Under the pieces are notes generated by a model. The model did no database searches. It saw only the letters and a program-made list of their open reading frames with translations, and was not told the DNA's origin. A stretch of 64,000 bases of DNA from JAJPXI01 sp051867655 (GTDB lineage Bacteria > Bacillota > Clostridia > Oscillospirales > Oscillospiraceae): assembly GCA_051867655.1 (NCBI GenBank), contig JBJDYV010000010.1:62001-126000 (forward strand), in the 5' to 3' direction. Of this stretch, positions 49,617 through 58,198 are shown piece by piece (positions within the stretch are counted from its first letter, which is position 1; each line of letters begins with the position of its first letter). The position numbers and the translations under genes are program-made.

Positions 49617-51623
49617 ATGAAAAAGCGTAACCTCAGCAAATTCCTCAGTTCGCTTCTGGTGCTGGCGCTGGCTGTGTCCCTCGTGACACCTGCCCTTGCT
49701 GTCGGCTCCGCGAACGGCAGCCTGACCGATGAGGCCGGCAATTACTACTATGAGGCCCCGACCTCTCCTGTCTCCACCGATGACAACGTCATCACCGCCT
49801 CCGCCCACCGCGCTGCCTCCCCCCTGCTGGGCATTCTGGGTGTCAACGCCGCCAGCGGCTTCGGCATGATCAACGGCTCCGCTCCCACCGATCTGACGTC
49901 TGCGCAGCAGGCCTCGGCTGTCGGTATCTGGGGCAGCTCCATCAACTCCAACCCCGACCCCTATTACTGGAATTACTTCTATAATTTCTATGCGGCGGAG
50001 AACGGTCTGGAGCAGGTCGAAAACGCGCTGATCAACGGCGGCTGGTCCGGCAACCCGACTCAGGCGGATACGACCCTGTTTGAGGAGTACGGCAACCTTT
50101 CCGGTTCTATCTACACCCGTCCCGACGTTCTGATCGGCTGCGACAGCAAAACCGGCAGCTCCACCGGCTATGACGATCAGATCGCCACCATCAATGCCTT
50201 CACTCCCGATTCTCCCTATTACAGAGAAGGCGACGAGACCTACAACCCCAAGCAGGTAACCTATAACGTCGTCAACATCCAGAACACGATCGACTCCGTC
50301 TATGCTGCTGCCAAGGCCATCAAGGAAGTCCAGGCCGAGACCGGCAAGACCACCCGTTACGGCGACGTCATGCAGATCGCCGCGGACTATGAGGCCTACA
50401 TCAAGGGCACCATCGCCTATGTTCTGGAAGAGCTGGAGGCCAAGGGCCTGCAGCAGAAGACCGTCGCCGTTCTGAGCGGTTACGACGCCACCACCGGCAC
50501 GTACACTCTGGCCAATTCCGCCTCCATGTCCGCTACTTCCACCAACCGTACCGTCGAGTATGTCATGCATGTCTCCAAGGATCTGAGCGAGGAGACCGGC
50601 CTGACCATTTCCGCCGCCGATCTGTGCGCCAAGGCTGATGCTATCGTCAGTCTCCAGGGCACCATCGAGAACGCCGGCGACGGCGCCAGCAAGATCAGCA
50701 CGGACAGCATTCTGGAGTCCTTCGGTGAAAACGTGTACGACGGCATCATCTGCGCCAGCCAGCCGGCTACCCTGTACGGCATCACCATGAACTCCGTGGA
50801 GAATGCCATGGGCTTCGCCTATGTCATCTCTTACATCTACAGCGATGTGCTGGATCTCGATCCCGTTGAGATGTGCGCGTACTTCTATCAGCACTTCCTG
50901 CACGTGACCAGCGCCGAGGGTCTGGCCACCGTTATCCGCAACAACTTTGAAGACGTCATCCTGCCTGAGGGCAGCACCACCACCCTGGCCTCCACCTACA
51001 GCGAGGCTGCCATCCAGGCCAAGCTGGCTAAGGGCATGGCTTACTACAACAACAACCCCGGCAAGTTCACCGATCCTGAGTTCATCCGCTGCGGTATGTG
51101 GACCCCGACCGCTCAGCCCACCGCCCAGTCTCTGACTGTGGATGGCAAGGAAATTACCGGCGTTGAGATCTATGCTGTCAACGGCAACAACTACTTCAAG
51201 CTCCGCGATGTCGCCGCCCTGCTGAACGGCACCGACACGCAGTTCGCCGTGGACTATGATGCGGTCTCCAACACGATCAGTGTGACTACCGGCAAGGCTT
51301 ACACCCCTGTCGGCGGCGAGTTGGTCTCCGGCACTGATAAGTCCGCCACCGTTCAGAAGAGCAGCCAGTCGATCAAGGTCGATGGCAAGTCCGTTGACCT
51401 GACCGCTTACGTCTTCTTCGACGGTGCCTACGGCAACAACTTCTTCAAGCTGCGTGACCTGGGCACCGCTCTGGGCTTCACCGTGGATTATAATGCGGAC
51501 ACCAACACGATCGTTGTCACCAGCGTCGCTCCCGCTCCCGCTGAGACGACCAGCGGTACCGGTGCTGGTGCTGGTGCTGGTGCTGGCGCGGGTGCGGGTG
51601 CCGGTTCCGGTGCTGGCAAGTAA
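49617..51623 (+). CDS. secreted stalk-domain protein, receptor-like
   Basis: A 668-residue secreted protein: signal peptide MKKRNLSKFLSSLLVLALAV ending near ALA, a large alpha-rich domain (residues about 30-480), and two C-terminal copper-amine-oxidase-type stalk repeats (SLTVDGKEITGVEIYAVNG with YFKLRDVAALLNG; SIKVDGKSVDLTAYVFF with FFKLRDLGTALGFTVDY), then a Gly-Ala tail of repeated GA units. The large domain is related in sequence to that of the SLH protein at 58199 (TRYGDVMQIAADYEAYIKG versus VRYGDPQALCYNIQEFAFG), so both may be substrate-handling proteins at the surface. Function is not assigned by any family I recognise. AAAGGAG precedes the ATG. Confidence 0.75.
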   Translation: MKKRNLSKFLSSLLVLALAVSLVTPALAVGSANGSLTDEAGNYYYEAPTSPVSTDDNVITASAHRAASPLLGILGVNAASGFGMINGSAPTDLTSAQQASAVGIWGSSINSNPDPYYWNYFYNFYAAENGLEQVENALINGGWSGNPTQADTTLFEEYGNLSGSIYTRPDVLIGCDSKTGSSTGYDDQIATINAFTPDSPYYREGDETYNPKQVTYNVVNIQNTIDSVYAAAKAIKEVQAETGKTTRYGDVMQIAADYEAYIKGTIAYVLEELEAKGLQQKTVAVLSGYDATTGTYTLANSASMSATSTNRTVEYVMHVSKDLSEETGLTISAADLCAKADAIVSLQGTIENAGDGASKISTDSILESFGENVYDGIICASQPATLYGITMNSVENAMGFAYVISYIYSDVLDLDPVEMCAYFYQHFLHVTSAEGLATVIRNNFEDVILPEGSTTTLASTYSEAAIQAKLAKGMAYYNNNPGKFTDPEFIRCGMWTPTAQPTAQSLTVDGKEITGVEIYAVNGNNYFKLRDVAALLNGTDTQFAVDYDAVSNTISVTTGKAYTPVGGELVSGTDKSATVQKSSQSIKVDGKSVDLTAYVFFDGAYGNNFFKLRDLGTALGFTVDYNADTNTIVVTSVAPAPAETTSGTGAGAGAGAGAGAGAGSGAGK

Positions 51624-51635
51624 ACCTTTTCTTTT

Positions 51636-51750
51636 GCGTGTCTTGCGGCAGTTTTCAAACTGCCGCAAGACACGCCTCTTAAAAAGATCTGATGCGGAAT
51701 GCGCGCCTATTGAACGGTACGCATTCCAGATCCGATCTTTTCAAGCAATG
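51636..51750 (+). other. two large intercistronic stem-loops
   Basis: A perfect 19-bp-arm hairpin (51636-51654 with 51657-51675; core GCGTGTCTTGCGGC) is followed by an imperfect hairpin built from AAAAGATC and GATCTTTT (about 51682-51746). Neither has a classical T run. They may trim expression or stabilise the upstream message between the stalk-protein and lipoprotein genes. Confidence 0.65.
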
Positions 51751-51769
51751 AGGAGGCGGCAAATGTAAC

Positions 51770-53458
51770 GTGAAAAAATGCAAACTAATCCTGAAACGAT
51801 ATATGGCGCTGCTGCTGGCGTTGCTGCTGTGCGCTTTGCTCGGCGCCTGCCGGGAAAGCCCTGTTTTGCACGAGACCCTCTACATGAGTGCTCAGGAGGA
51901 AATCGACGAGGAGCAGGAGGAGCTCAATCCCGAGGACGAGGGTGAGGAGGACGAGCAGTTTCAAAATGAGGAGGAAGAGGAGGCGGACACCAAGCGCGGC
52001 GAGGAGGACAACCTCGGTCTGACCGGCGAGGAGAATGACGTGTCCAATGCCGCCAGCGTGGAGTACTCTGCCAGCGCCGGTCATGAGTGGGAAGCCGGCA
52101 GTTCTGACACGAACACTGCTCAGAACGGCGATGGAAGCGCGGATTCTTCCGATTCCACAGCGACGGAAGAGACGGACGGCCAGGACGTCTCGCCGGAAAA
52201 CGTGGCCGATGCGAGTCTTGAGACCGCGAAGCAGGTGGTGGACGGCGCGGGCCGGACGGTCACGCTCCCGGAAAACGTGGAAACAGTAACCGCGGTGCGC
52301 TGGGCGGCCCAGATGGTAGAGATGCTGGGCGGCAGCGGCAGACTGGTCGCGGCAGACCGTGATTTTACCTCTTCTTCCCTGGCCAAAGCCGCTTTCTCCG
52401 ACCTGAGTGGCATCAAGGCCCTGTGGGAGAACGACGGATCGGGCCCCATTTCCAGCAGCGATTTTGCGGCACTTCTGGAGCTTCACCCCGATGTCTGCTT
52501 CGAGATCAGCGGTGAGAACACCTTTACGAACGCGCGGATTGCCCAGCTGCAGGAGGCGGGTATCGCCTATGTGGTTTTGCCGAAGCTGAATTCCGTGTCC
52601 AATCTGGAAACCTCCCTTAGCCTGATGGCACAGATTCTGGATACGAACCACACGACCGGCGAAAGTGCTTCCACCATTGCCCGCTCTTATTCCTCCTGGG
52701 TCAATTCCACGATCAGCACGGTCAAGTCCGCGACATCCGACCGGGCGCTGACGTCCCTTTATATTGCTGGATGGGACCCAGACGCCCAATACATTCTCAA
52801 CAACACCCATGGCATCTCCTTCCCCACCGGGCTGGGCCTTGCATACGCCTACTCGCCGCTGAAGGCGCAGTTTTTGACGACATTTATGACGGCGGCAAAT
52901 ATCACGAATGAGTCCACCCGCATCGCAAGCCTGTACCGCGATACCGACTATCTCTATGTGACGCCGATGTTCCAGCAGTTTATGCCCACCGTCTCCGGCA
53001 AAGTGGCGACGTATTACGACAGTACGGGCAGAGTCGCCGCCTCCAAAGAGCTTTTTGTATCCCGTTCCGTAGGCGGAAGCTCTTATTATGAGCTGGGCAA
53101 TGCCGCGTATCCGGCGGTCATCGCCGCCAACGCAGACGTCAAGGAGCAGATTGAAAACAACTTCTACTGGCAGGCGCACGAATTGACCGATACCGGCTAC
53201 TACGTGGCCGACGGCATGAACTTCTACCACGGCGTCGCGGGTCCGTATGAAATCTATGTCCTGCCGCAGGGTATGTGCAGCTGGGCGGACGGAAGTCTGG
53301 AATCTCCGCTAGCCGCCTACTGGCTGGCCTGCCAGTTTGACGGGGTCTATACTCTGGACGAGGTCAAGAGCCAGACACAAAGCTTTTATCAGACCTTCTT
53401 CGGCGTTACTCTTTCGGAGAAGCAGCTCCAACAGATCTTTGCCGACTCTGAATCCTGA
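51770..53458 (+). CDS. receptor-like lipoprotein with acidic linker, copy 1
   Basis: A 562-residue lipoprotein: signal peptide with lipobox LLGAC (Cys27), a strongly acidic low-complexity linker at about 40-150 (EEIDEEQEELNPEDEGEEDE), then a domain like class III periplasmic binding proteins (BtuF/FepB/MolA, helical-backbone metal receptor): VDGAGRTVTLPENVETVTAV, LLELHPDVCFEISG, LQEAGIAYVVLP. The C-terminus ends with a helical LSEKQLQQIFAD segment. The start is GTG at 51770. It is the natural binding partner of the FecCD permeases in this operon. A 562-residue paralogue lies at 60758. The acidic linker may bind cations. Confidence 0.82.
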   Translation: MKKCKLILKRYMALLLALLLCALLGACRESPVLHETLYMSAQEEIDEEQEELNPEDEGEEDEQFQNEEEEEADTKRGEEDNLGLTGEENDVSNAASVEYSASAGHEWEAGSSDTNTAQNGDGSADSSDSTATEETDGQDVSPENVADASLETAKQVVDGAGRTVTLPENVETVTAVRWAAQMVEMLGGSGRLVAADRDFTSSSLAKAAFSDLSGIKALWENDGSGPISSSDFAALLELHPDVCFEISGENTFTNARIAQLQEAGIAYVVLPKLNSVSNLETSLSLMAQILDTNHTTGESASTIARSYSSWVNSTISTVKSATSDRALTSLYIAGWDPDAQYILNNTHGISFPTGLGLAYAYSPLKAQFLTTFMTAANITNESTRIASLYRDTDYLYVTPMFQQFMPTVSGKVATYYDSTGRVAASKELFVSRSVGGSSYYELGNAAYPAVIAANADVKEQIENNFYWQAHELTDTGYYVADGMNFYHGVAGPYEIYVLPQGMCSWADGSLESPLAAYWLACQFDGVYTLDEVKSQTQSFYQTFFGVTLSEKQLQQIFADSES

Positions 53459-53494
53459 CGGCGGTCCCGATTTCCATCATAAGGAGACTTTCAT

Positions 53495-54889
53495 ATGAAA
53501 CAAGCTGTTCAAAAAACTCTTTGCTGCCTTTGCGCCTGTTTGCAGATCTGCGCCTTCGCGCCGTCCGCGCTGGCGGCAGATACCGCCGCGTCCGGGACCT
53601 GCGGTGACGGCATAACCTGGACACTGGAGAACGGTGTGCTGACGATCAGCGGCAGCGGCAGAATGACCGCGTCCAGCGGCTGGAAGAATCTGAGGAATTC
53701 CATTACCTCTATTGTCATCGAAGAGGGCATCACCAGCATCTGTACCTCCGCCCTTGACGGCTGCGCCGCCGCCACATCCGTCTCTTTGCCGAGCACGCTG
53801 ACCAATATCGGCGCCAACGCATTTTGCAACTGCAGCGGTCTGACCGAGCTTGAGCTTCCGGAGGGATTGTTGACGATCGGCGGCAACTCATTTTCGGGAT
53901 GCAGCAGTCTCACCAGCATCACACTGCCCGGCACCCTGACCGCGCTGGCGGACAGTGCGTTTGGCCGGTGCAAATCTCTCACAAGCGTCACACTCTCCGA
54001 GGGCCTTGTGGAACTCTCGCAAAGTGCATTTATGGGCTGCGACTCTCTGACCAGCATCACGCTCCCGTCCACCGTGACCAAGATCGGAGCCGGTGTGTTC
54101 TTTAACAGCACCAAGCTTGTAAGCGTCTATTTCATGGGCGACGCGCCGAAGGAGGTCATGCCTGCGGCGTTGAATACCCTGCCGAACAATAATCCGTCCT
54201 TTGCTGACCGTGTGACGCTCTACTACAAGGCCGACGCGAACGGCTGGACTTCTCCAACCTGGAACGGTTACAAGACCGCGCTTTGGAACGACTCCGACAG
54301 CCCGTTTCTGGACGTGTCCGACAGCGCGTACTACTATGACGCTGTGCTGTGGGCGGTGGAAAACAAGATCACCTCCGGCACGCAGGCCGAATCCGCTCCC
54401 GGCGCAGGTGACGGACTGTTTTCTCCCAACAACACCTGCACACGGGGTGAGGTCGTCACCTTTCTGTGGCGTACCCATGGTAAACCGGAGCCCGTTTCAG
54501 CCTATAATCCCTTCTCTGATGTGACGGAGGGTGACTATTTCTACGATGCAGTCCTCTGGGCAGTGGAACAGGGCATCACCGCCGGAACAAAGGACGAATC
54601 CTATTTCGGTGCCGGTGACGGGCTGTTTTCTCCGGGAAACACCTGCAGCCGGGCAGAGGTTCTGACCTTCCTGTGGCGTGCCAACGGCAAACCCGAGACA
54701 GCTGCAGTGAGCACACTTGCGGACGGCTACGCAGAAACAGACTACTTTAAAGCGGCCGTCGCCTGGGCGAACACGAATGGTCTGCTGGTGTACAACATCG
54801 CGTTTTCCCCCGCGGACGGCTGCTCCCGGGCAGATGTCGTAACCTATCTCTATCTTGACGCGGCGAAATATAGTGCCGGAACGGTTTGA
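53495..54889 (+). CDS. BspA-type leucine-rich repeat protein with SLH repeats, copy 1
   Basis: A 464-residue secreted protein: signal peptide to about residue 27, an N-terminal beta cap (GTCGDGITWTLENGVLTISG), five or six BspA-type LRR_5 repeats of the form LTSITLPGTLTALADSAFGRC (about 60-215), a linker with YYKADANGWTSPTWNGY, then three SLH-type repeats (about 265-460) of the form FLDVSDSAYYYDAVLWAVENKI plus FSPNNTCTRGEVVTFLW. SLH repeats bind pyruvylated cell-wall polymer, so the protein is anchored to the envelope. AAGGAG precedes the ATG. It is followed 21 bases later by a close paralogue. Confidence 0.88.
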   Translation: MKQAVQKTLCCLCACLQICAFAPSALAADTAASGTCGDGITWTLENGVLTISGSGRMTASSGWKNLRNSITSIVIEEGITSICTSALDGCAAATSVSLPSTLTNIGANAFCNCSGLTELELPEGLLTIGGNSFSGCSSLTSITLPGTLTALADSAFGRCKSLTSVTLSEGLVELSQSAFMGCDSLTSITLPSTVTKIGAGVFFNSTKLVSVYFMGDAPKEVMPAALNTLPNNNPSFADRVTLYYKADANGWTSPTWNGYKTALWNDSDSPFLDVSDSAYYYDAVLWAVENKITSGTQAESAPGAGDGLFSPNNTCTRGEVVTFLWRTHGKPEPVSAYNPFSDVTEGDYFYDAVLWAVEQGITAGTKDESYFGAGDGLFSPGNTCSRAEVLTFLWRANGKPETAAVSTLADGYAETDYFKAAVAWANTNGLLVYNIAFSPADGCSRADVVTYLYLDAAKYSAGTV

Positions 54890-54909
54890 GCGGTAAAGGA
54901 GACTTTTCC

Positions 54910-56289
54910 ATGAAACGAGTACTCAGAAAAATGCTTTGCGGTCTGGCCGCATTATTGCTGATATGCGGCCCTGTGCCGTCTGTACTGGCGGCGGAGGCCA
55001 CCGCATCCGGCTCCTGCGGCGACAATGTGAACGATGTGAACTGGTCGCTCGTTGACGGCGTTCTGACGATCAACGGAAGCGGGAGAATGATCTCGCCCAG
55101 CGGGTGGAAGAATCTGAAAGCCTCCATTACCTCCATTGTCGTCGAAGAGGGCGTCACCAGCATCTGCACCTCCGCCTTTGACGGCTGCTCCGCCGCCACG
55201 TCTGTCTCGCTGCCGAGCACATTGACCAACATCAGCGCCAGCGCGTTCTGCAACTGCAAGAGCCTGACAGAGGTGGTGATTCCGGAGGGAGTGCAGACGA
55301 TCGGCCACAATCTGTTTACGAACTGCAGCGGCCTGGTCAGCCTGACGCTGCCCGGTACGCTGACCACGCTGGCAGACAGCGCATTTGCCCATTGCTCTTC
55401 TCTCGTCAATCTGACGCTCTCCGAGGGTATCCAGGAACTGACGCAGGGCGCGTTCATGGGCTGCACCTCTCTGGCCAGCGTCATAGTCCCAGCTTCTGTG
55501 ACAAAGATCGAACCGGGGATGTTTCGGAATTGCAACAAACTGACGGGTATCTACTTTCTCGGCGACGCGCCGGAGGTCGTGGCTACACAATCGTATGCCG
55601 CTGATGTTCCTGACCCGGAATTTCCCAGTCAAATAACAATCTACTACAAGGCTGACACGAACGGCTGGACCTCCCCCACCTGGAACGGCTATAAGACCGC
55701 CCTTTGGAACGACTCCGACAGCCCGTTTCTGGACGTAACCGACAACATGTACTACTATGATGCGGCGCTGTGGGCGGTGGAGCAGGGCGTTACCACCGGA
55801 ACACAGGCCGAATCAACCCCCGGCGCAGGCGATGGGCTGTTTTCTCCGGAGAGAATCTGTACCCGAGGGGAAGTCATCACGTTCCTTTGGCGGGCCAACG
55901 GCAAACCGGAACCTGTTTCGACCAAGAACCCCTTTTCCGACGTGGCCGAGGGCGACTATTGCTATAAGGCTGCGCTGTGGGCGGTGGAGCAGGGTATTAC
56001 CACCGGCACCCAGGACGAATCCTATTTCGGCGCGGGCGATGGACTGTTTTCTCCGGCGAGGACCTGCATGTATGGAGAGATTCTGACCTTCCTGTGGCGC
56101 GCCAACGGCAAGCCGGAAGCAAACGGATCGAGCGCACTCGCGGCCGGTTACGCGGACGCGGAATACTATAAAGCGGCCGTTGCCTGGGCCGACACGACCG
56201 GCCTGCTGGTGAACAATAGCGTGTTTGTCCCCACGGATAGCTGCCCCCGGGCGGATGTCGTGACCTATCTTTATCTTGACGCGGCCTAA
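54910..56289 (+). CDS. BspA-type leucine-rich repeat protein with SLH repeats, copy 2
   Basis: A 459-residue protein with the same order of parts as its neighbour: signal peptide, SGSCGDNVND cap, LRR_5 repeats (SITSIVVEEGVTSICTSAFD and LTNISASAFCNCKSLTEVVI), then three SLH repeats. The stretch around NGYKTALWNDSDSPFLDV is the same in both, which points to tandem duplication and possibly gene conversion. Start at 54910 with AAAGGAG eight bases upstream; the longer frame from 54886 uses a poor TTG. Differences concentrate in the LRR faces, so the two may bind different partners. Confidence 0.88.
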   Translation: MKRVLRKMLCGLAALLLICGPVPSVLAAEATASGSCGDNVNDVNWSLVDGVLTINGSGRMISPSGWKNLKASITSIVVEEGVTSICTSAFDGCSAATSVSLPSTLTNISASAFCNCKSLTEVVIPEGVQTIGHNLFTNCSGLVSLTLPGTLTTLADSAFAHCSSLVNLTLSEGIQELTQGAFMGCTSLASVIVPASVTKIEPGMFRNCNKLTGIYFLGDAPEVVATQSYAADVPDPEFPSQITIYYKADTNGWTSPTWNGYKTALWNDSDSPFLDVTDNMYYYDAALWAVEQGVTTGTQAESTPGAGDGLFSPERICTRGEVITFLWRANGKPEPVSTKNPFSDVAEGDYCYKAALWAVEQGITTGTQDESYFGAGDGLFSPARTCMYGEILTFLWRANGKPEANGSSALAAGYADAEYYKAAVAWADTTGLLVNNSVFVPTDSCPRADVVTYLYLDAA

Positions 56290-56367
56290 AAAACGTCTTA
56301 AGCTTGTCACCGATGACAAAGCATTTTACAGCGCACGAAATAAATTATGAATGGAGCGTACCAAACC

Positions 56368-57573
56368 ATGGAAAAAATGACTTCGCGCAAAGAAGCACTC
56401 ACACTTTTATTTGACAAGTGGGCTGTTCCCACCCAGACCGAGGTCATTCCGGTCACGGAAGCCCTCGGCAGAGTTCCCGTCGGTGAATATACCGCCCGGC
56501 ACAGCATCCCCGTCGTGCGTTCCTCCGCTATGGACGGCGTTGCCGTCCCCTCCGCCCGCTTCGCAAACGGCATGCCGGACACGACAGTTTGGAAGCGCGG
56601 CGTGGACTACGACCGCGCCGATACCGGCGACGATTTTGACGATAAGTTTGACTCCGTCATCCGCATTGAGGACGTGACCCTGCTCCCCTCCGGCGGCATC
56701 GAGATCCACGAGGGCGTCACCGTGACCCCCGGTATGAACGTGCACGGTGCGGGCAGCTCTTTCCGGGAGGGCACCCAGCTCATTGACAGCGGTCTTCCTC
56801 TGCGCCCCTGCGATCTTGCCGCTCTCGCCATGGGCGGCGTGCTGGAGGTGGAGGTCTACAAAAAGCCCCGCATCGCCTTCATTCCCACCGGCAGCGAGCT
56901 GATCCCCCTGGGCGCTCCTCTGCGCCGCGGCTGCAACTACGACACCAACAGCCTTCTGGTCCGTCTGTCCCTGGAGGAAATGGGTGCGGAGCCTGTCTGC
57001 TACCCCATCGTCCGCGATGACCCGGCACAGCTGAAGGAAGCTCTGCACAAGGCCCTGGGCGAAGCGGACATCGTGATCATCAACGGCGGCTCCAGCAAGG
57101 GTGACGAGGATTTCAACACCCGTCTTCTCGCCAGTGAGGGCGACCTGCTCTTCCACGGTGTTGCCGCTGCGCCTGGCAGGCCTATGGCTATTTCCATCGT
57201 GGACGGAAAGCCTGTCATCAATATGGCAGGCCCTGCTCTTGCAGCTTTCTACACCCTGGAGTGGTGCATCCGTGCCATTGTCTGCCGCTGCCTGCATACT
57301 CCTGTTCCCGAGAAGCAGAAGATCCGCGGCGTGCTGACCAAGGATTTCCATGGCGGCAGCCCCATTGATTTCCTGTGCCGTGCCGAGGTGCGCCGCACTG
57401 AGAGCGGCTATGCGATCACCCCGCTTGGCCGGGGAGAGGCCGATCTGCCCGCCACCCTGCGCACCAACGCCATGTACATCTCCCCCATCGGTGACAAAAA
57501 CTATGCCGCGGGCGATAAACTGGAAGTTGAACTGCTGCGCAATATTGCGGAGATTCCTTGCGTGGAAAAATAA
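56368..57573 (+). CDS. MoeA-like molybdopterin molybdotransferase
   Basis: A 401-residue MoeA-family protein. MoeA inserts molybdate (or tungstate) into adenylylated molybdopterin. Visible marks are PVVRSSAMDGVAVPS at the N-terminus, FIPTGSELIPLGAP, the GGSSKGDEDF and FHGVAAAPGRPMAIS segment with Gly and Asp positions typical of the active cleft, and MAGPALAAFYTLEW. Start at 56368 has GGAG 11 bases before it. It ends this operon and is the strongest genetic tie to molybdenum or tungsten. No moaA, moaC or mogA is in the window. It is a divergent member, so an enzyme for another pterin or metal step cannot be excluded. Confidence 0.82.
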   Translation: MEKMTSRKEALTLLFDKWAVPTQTEVIPVTEALGRVPVGEYTARHSIPVVRSSAMDGVAVPSARFANGMPDTTVWKRGVDYDRADTGDDFDDKFDSVIRIEDVTLLPSGGIEIHEGVTVTPGMNVHGAGSSFREGTQLIDSGLPLRPCDLAALAMGGVLEVEVYKKPRIAFIPTGSELIPLGAPLRRGCNYDTNSLLVRLSLEEMGAEPVCYPIVRDDPAQLKEALHKALGEADIVIINGGSSKGDEDFNTRLLASEGDLLFHGVAAAPGRPMAISIVDGKPVINMAGPALAAFYTLEWCIRAIVCRCLHTPVPEKQKIRGVLTKDFHGGSPIDFLCRAEVRRTESGYAITPLGRGEADLPATLRTNAMYISPIGDKNYAAGDKLEVELLRNIAEIPCVEK

Positions 57574-57650
57574 TATTATATTTTACACAGATCGGAAACC
57601 GCAGGATCGTGAAATGTTTAACCTCCCTCCCCCGTTTGACAGCAGCTTTA

Positions 57651-57685
57651 AGCGGGCAGCCGGAAAAGGCTGCCCGCTCTTTTTT
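57651..57685 (+). terminator. terminator after moeA-like gene
   Basis: AGCGGGCAGCC (57651-57661) pairs with GGCTGCCCGCT (57668-57678), then TTTTTT. It marks the end of the first uptake operon. Confidence 0.85.
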
Positions 57686-57816
57686 GCTCAACTATTTGAC
57701 TATCCGGAAAAGCTTACTCAATCAGAGGTGCACATCACTTCGTCAAAATATCAGTTATGTCCAGTTTTATTTCTTGTAAAAATTATAAAAACATAAGAAA
57801 ACAATGTCAAACGGGC

Positions 57817-57845
57817 TTGAGTTTTAAAAATATATATGTGATAAT
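57817..57845 (+). promoter_or_regulatory. promoter of the second uptake operon
   Basis: TTGAGT (57817-57822), spacer 17, GATAAT (57840-57845), in AT-rich DNA. The stretch from 57686 to 57816 holds nothing I can assign. Confidence 0.6.
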
Positions 57846-57852
57846 TGAATTA

Positions 57853-58181
57853 AATCTTCGAGTCCTTCTTCCTAAGGGAATTCAGTTCCTACAAGCTGCG
57901 GTCCCTTTCTCCGCACTTGGAAGTTGGGCCGGGAGACTGCCGGATGGCAGCATCTCCCCGCGGCGTGATGGAAACAGAACGACCTTCCTGATTGAAAAGA
58001 AGATTAAGACATCAGTATTGTGCACACCGTGGCAGAAACAACATCTGTTCTGCCTTTTGTTATGGTGCGCCACGATGATTCTTTTCTTCACTTGCTCCAT
58101 CTTCTCTCAGGCTTCACAGGCTGCTTCCCACGCTTTTACTTTGGTAAATGGGCGGGTAAGCAGCCTGTTTATATTTATTTT
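57853..58181 (+). promoter_or_regulatory. structured leader with terminator, unassigned riboswitch candidate
   Basis: AATCTTC (57853-57859) pairs with GAAGATT (57999-58005), closing a domain of about 150 nt that includes the hairpin GGGAGACTGCC/GGCAG-ca-TCTCCC near 57930-57957. Two terminator-like hairpins follow: GGCAGAA/TTCTGCC at 58031-58054 with TTTT, and ACAGGCTGCTT/AAGCAGCCTGT at 58116-58168 with a U-rich tail to 58181. The layout is that of a riboswitch with expression platform. The sequence words differ from the Moco-like leader at 42629, and I cannot assign a class. Confidence 0.5.
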
Positions 58182-58198
58182 CATGAAGGAGTGGAAGT

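Noticed and set aside
51559..51610. Tandem GGTGCT repeat as a microsatellite or CRISPR-like array
   Set aside because: It encodes the Gly-Ala tail of the stalk protein in frame, with synonymous drift, so it is coding low complexity.
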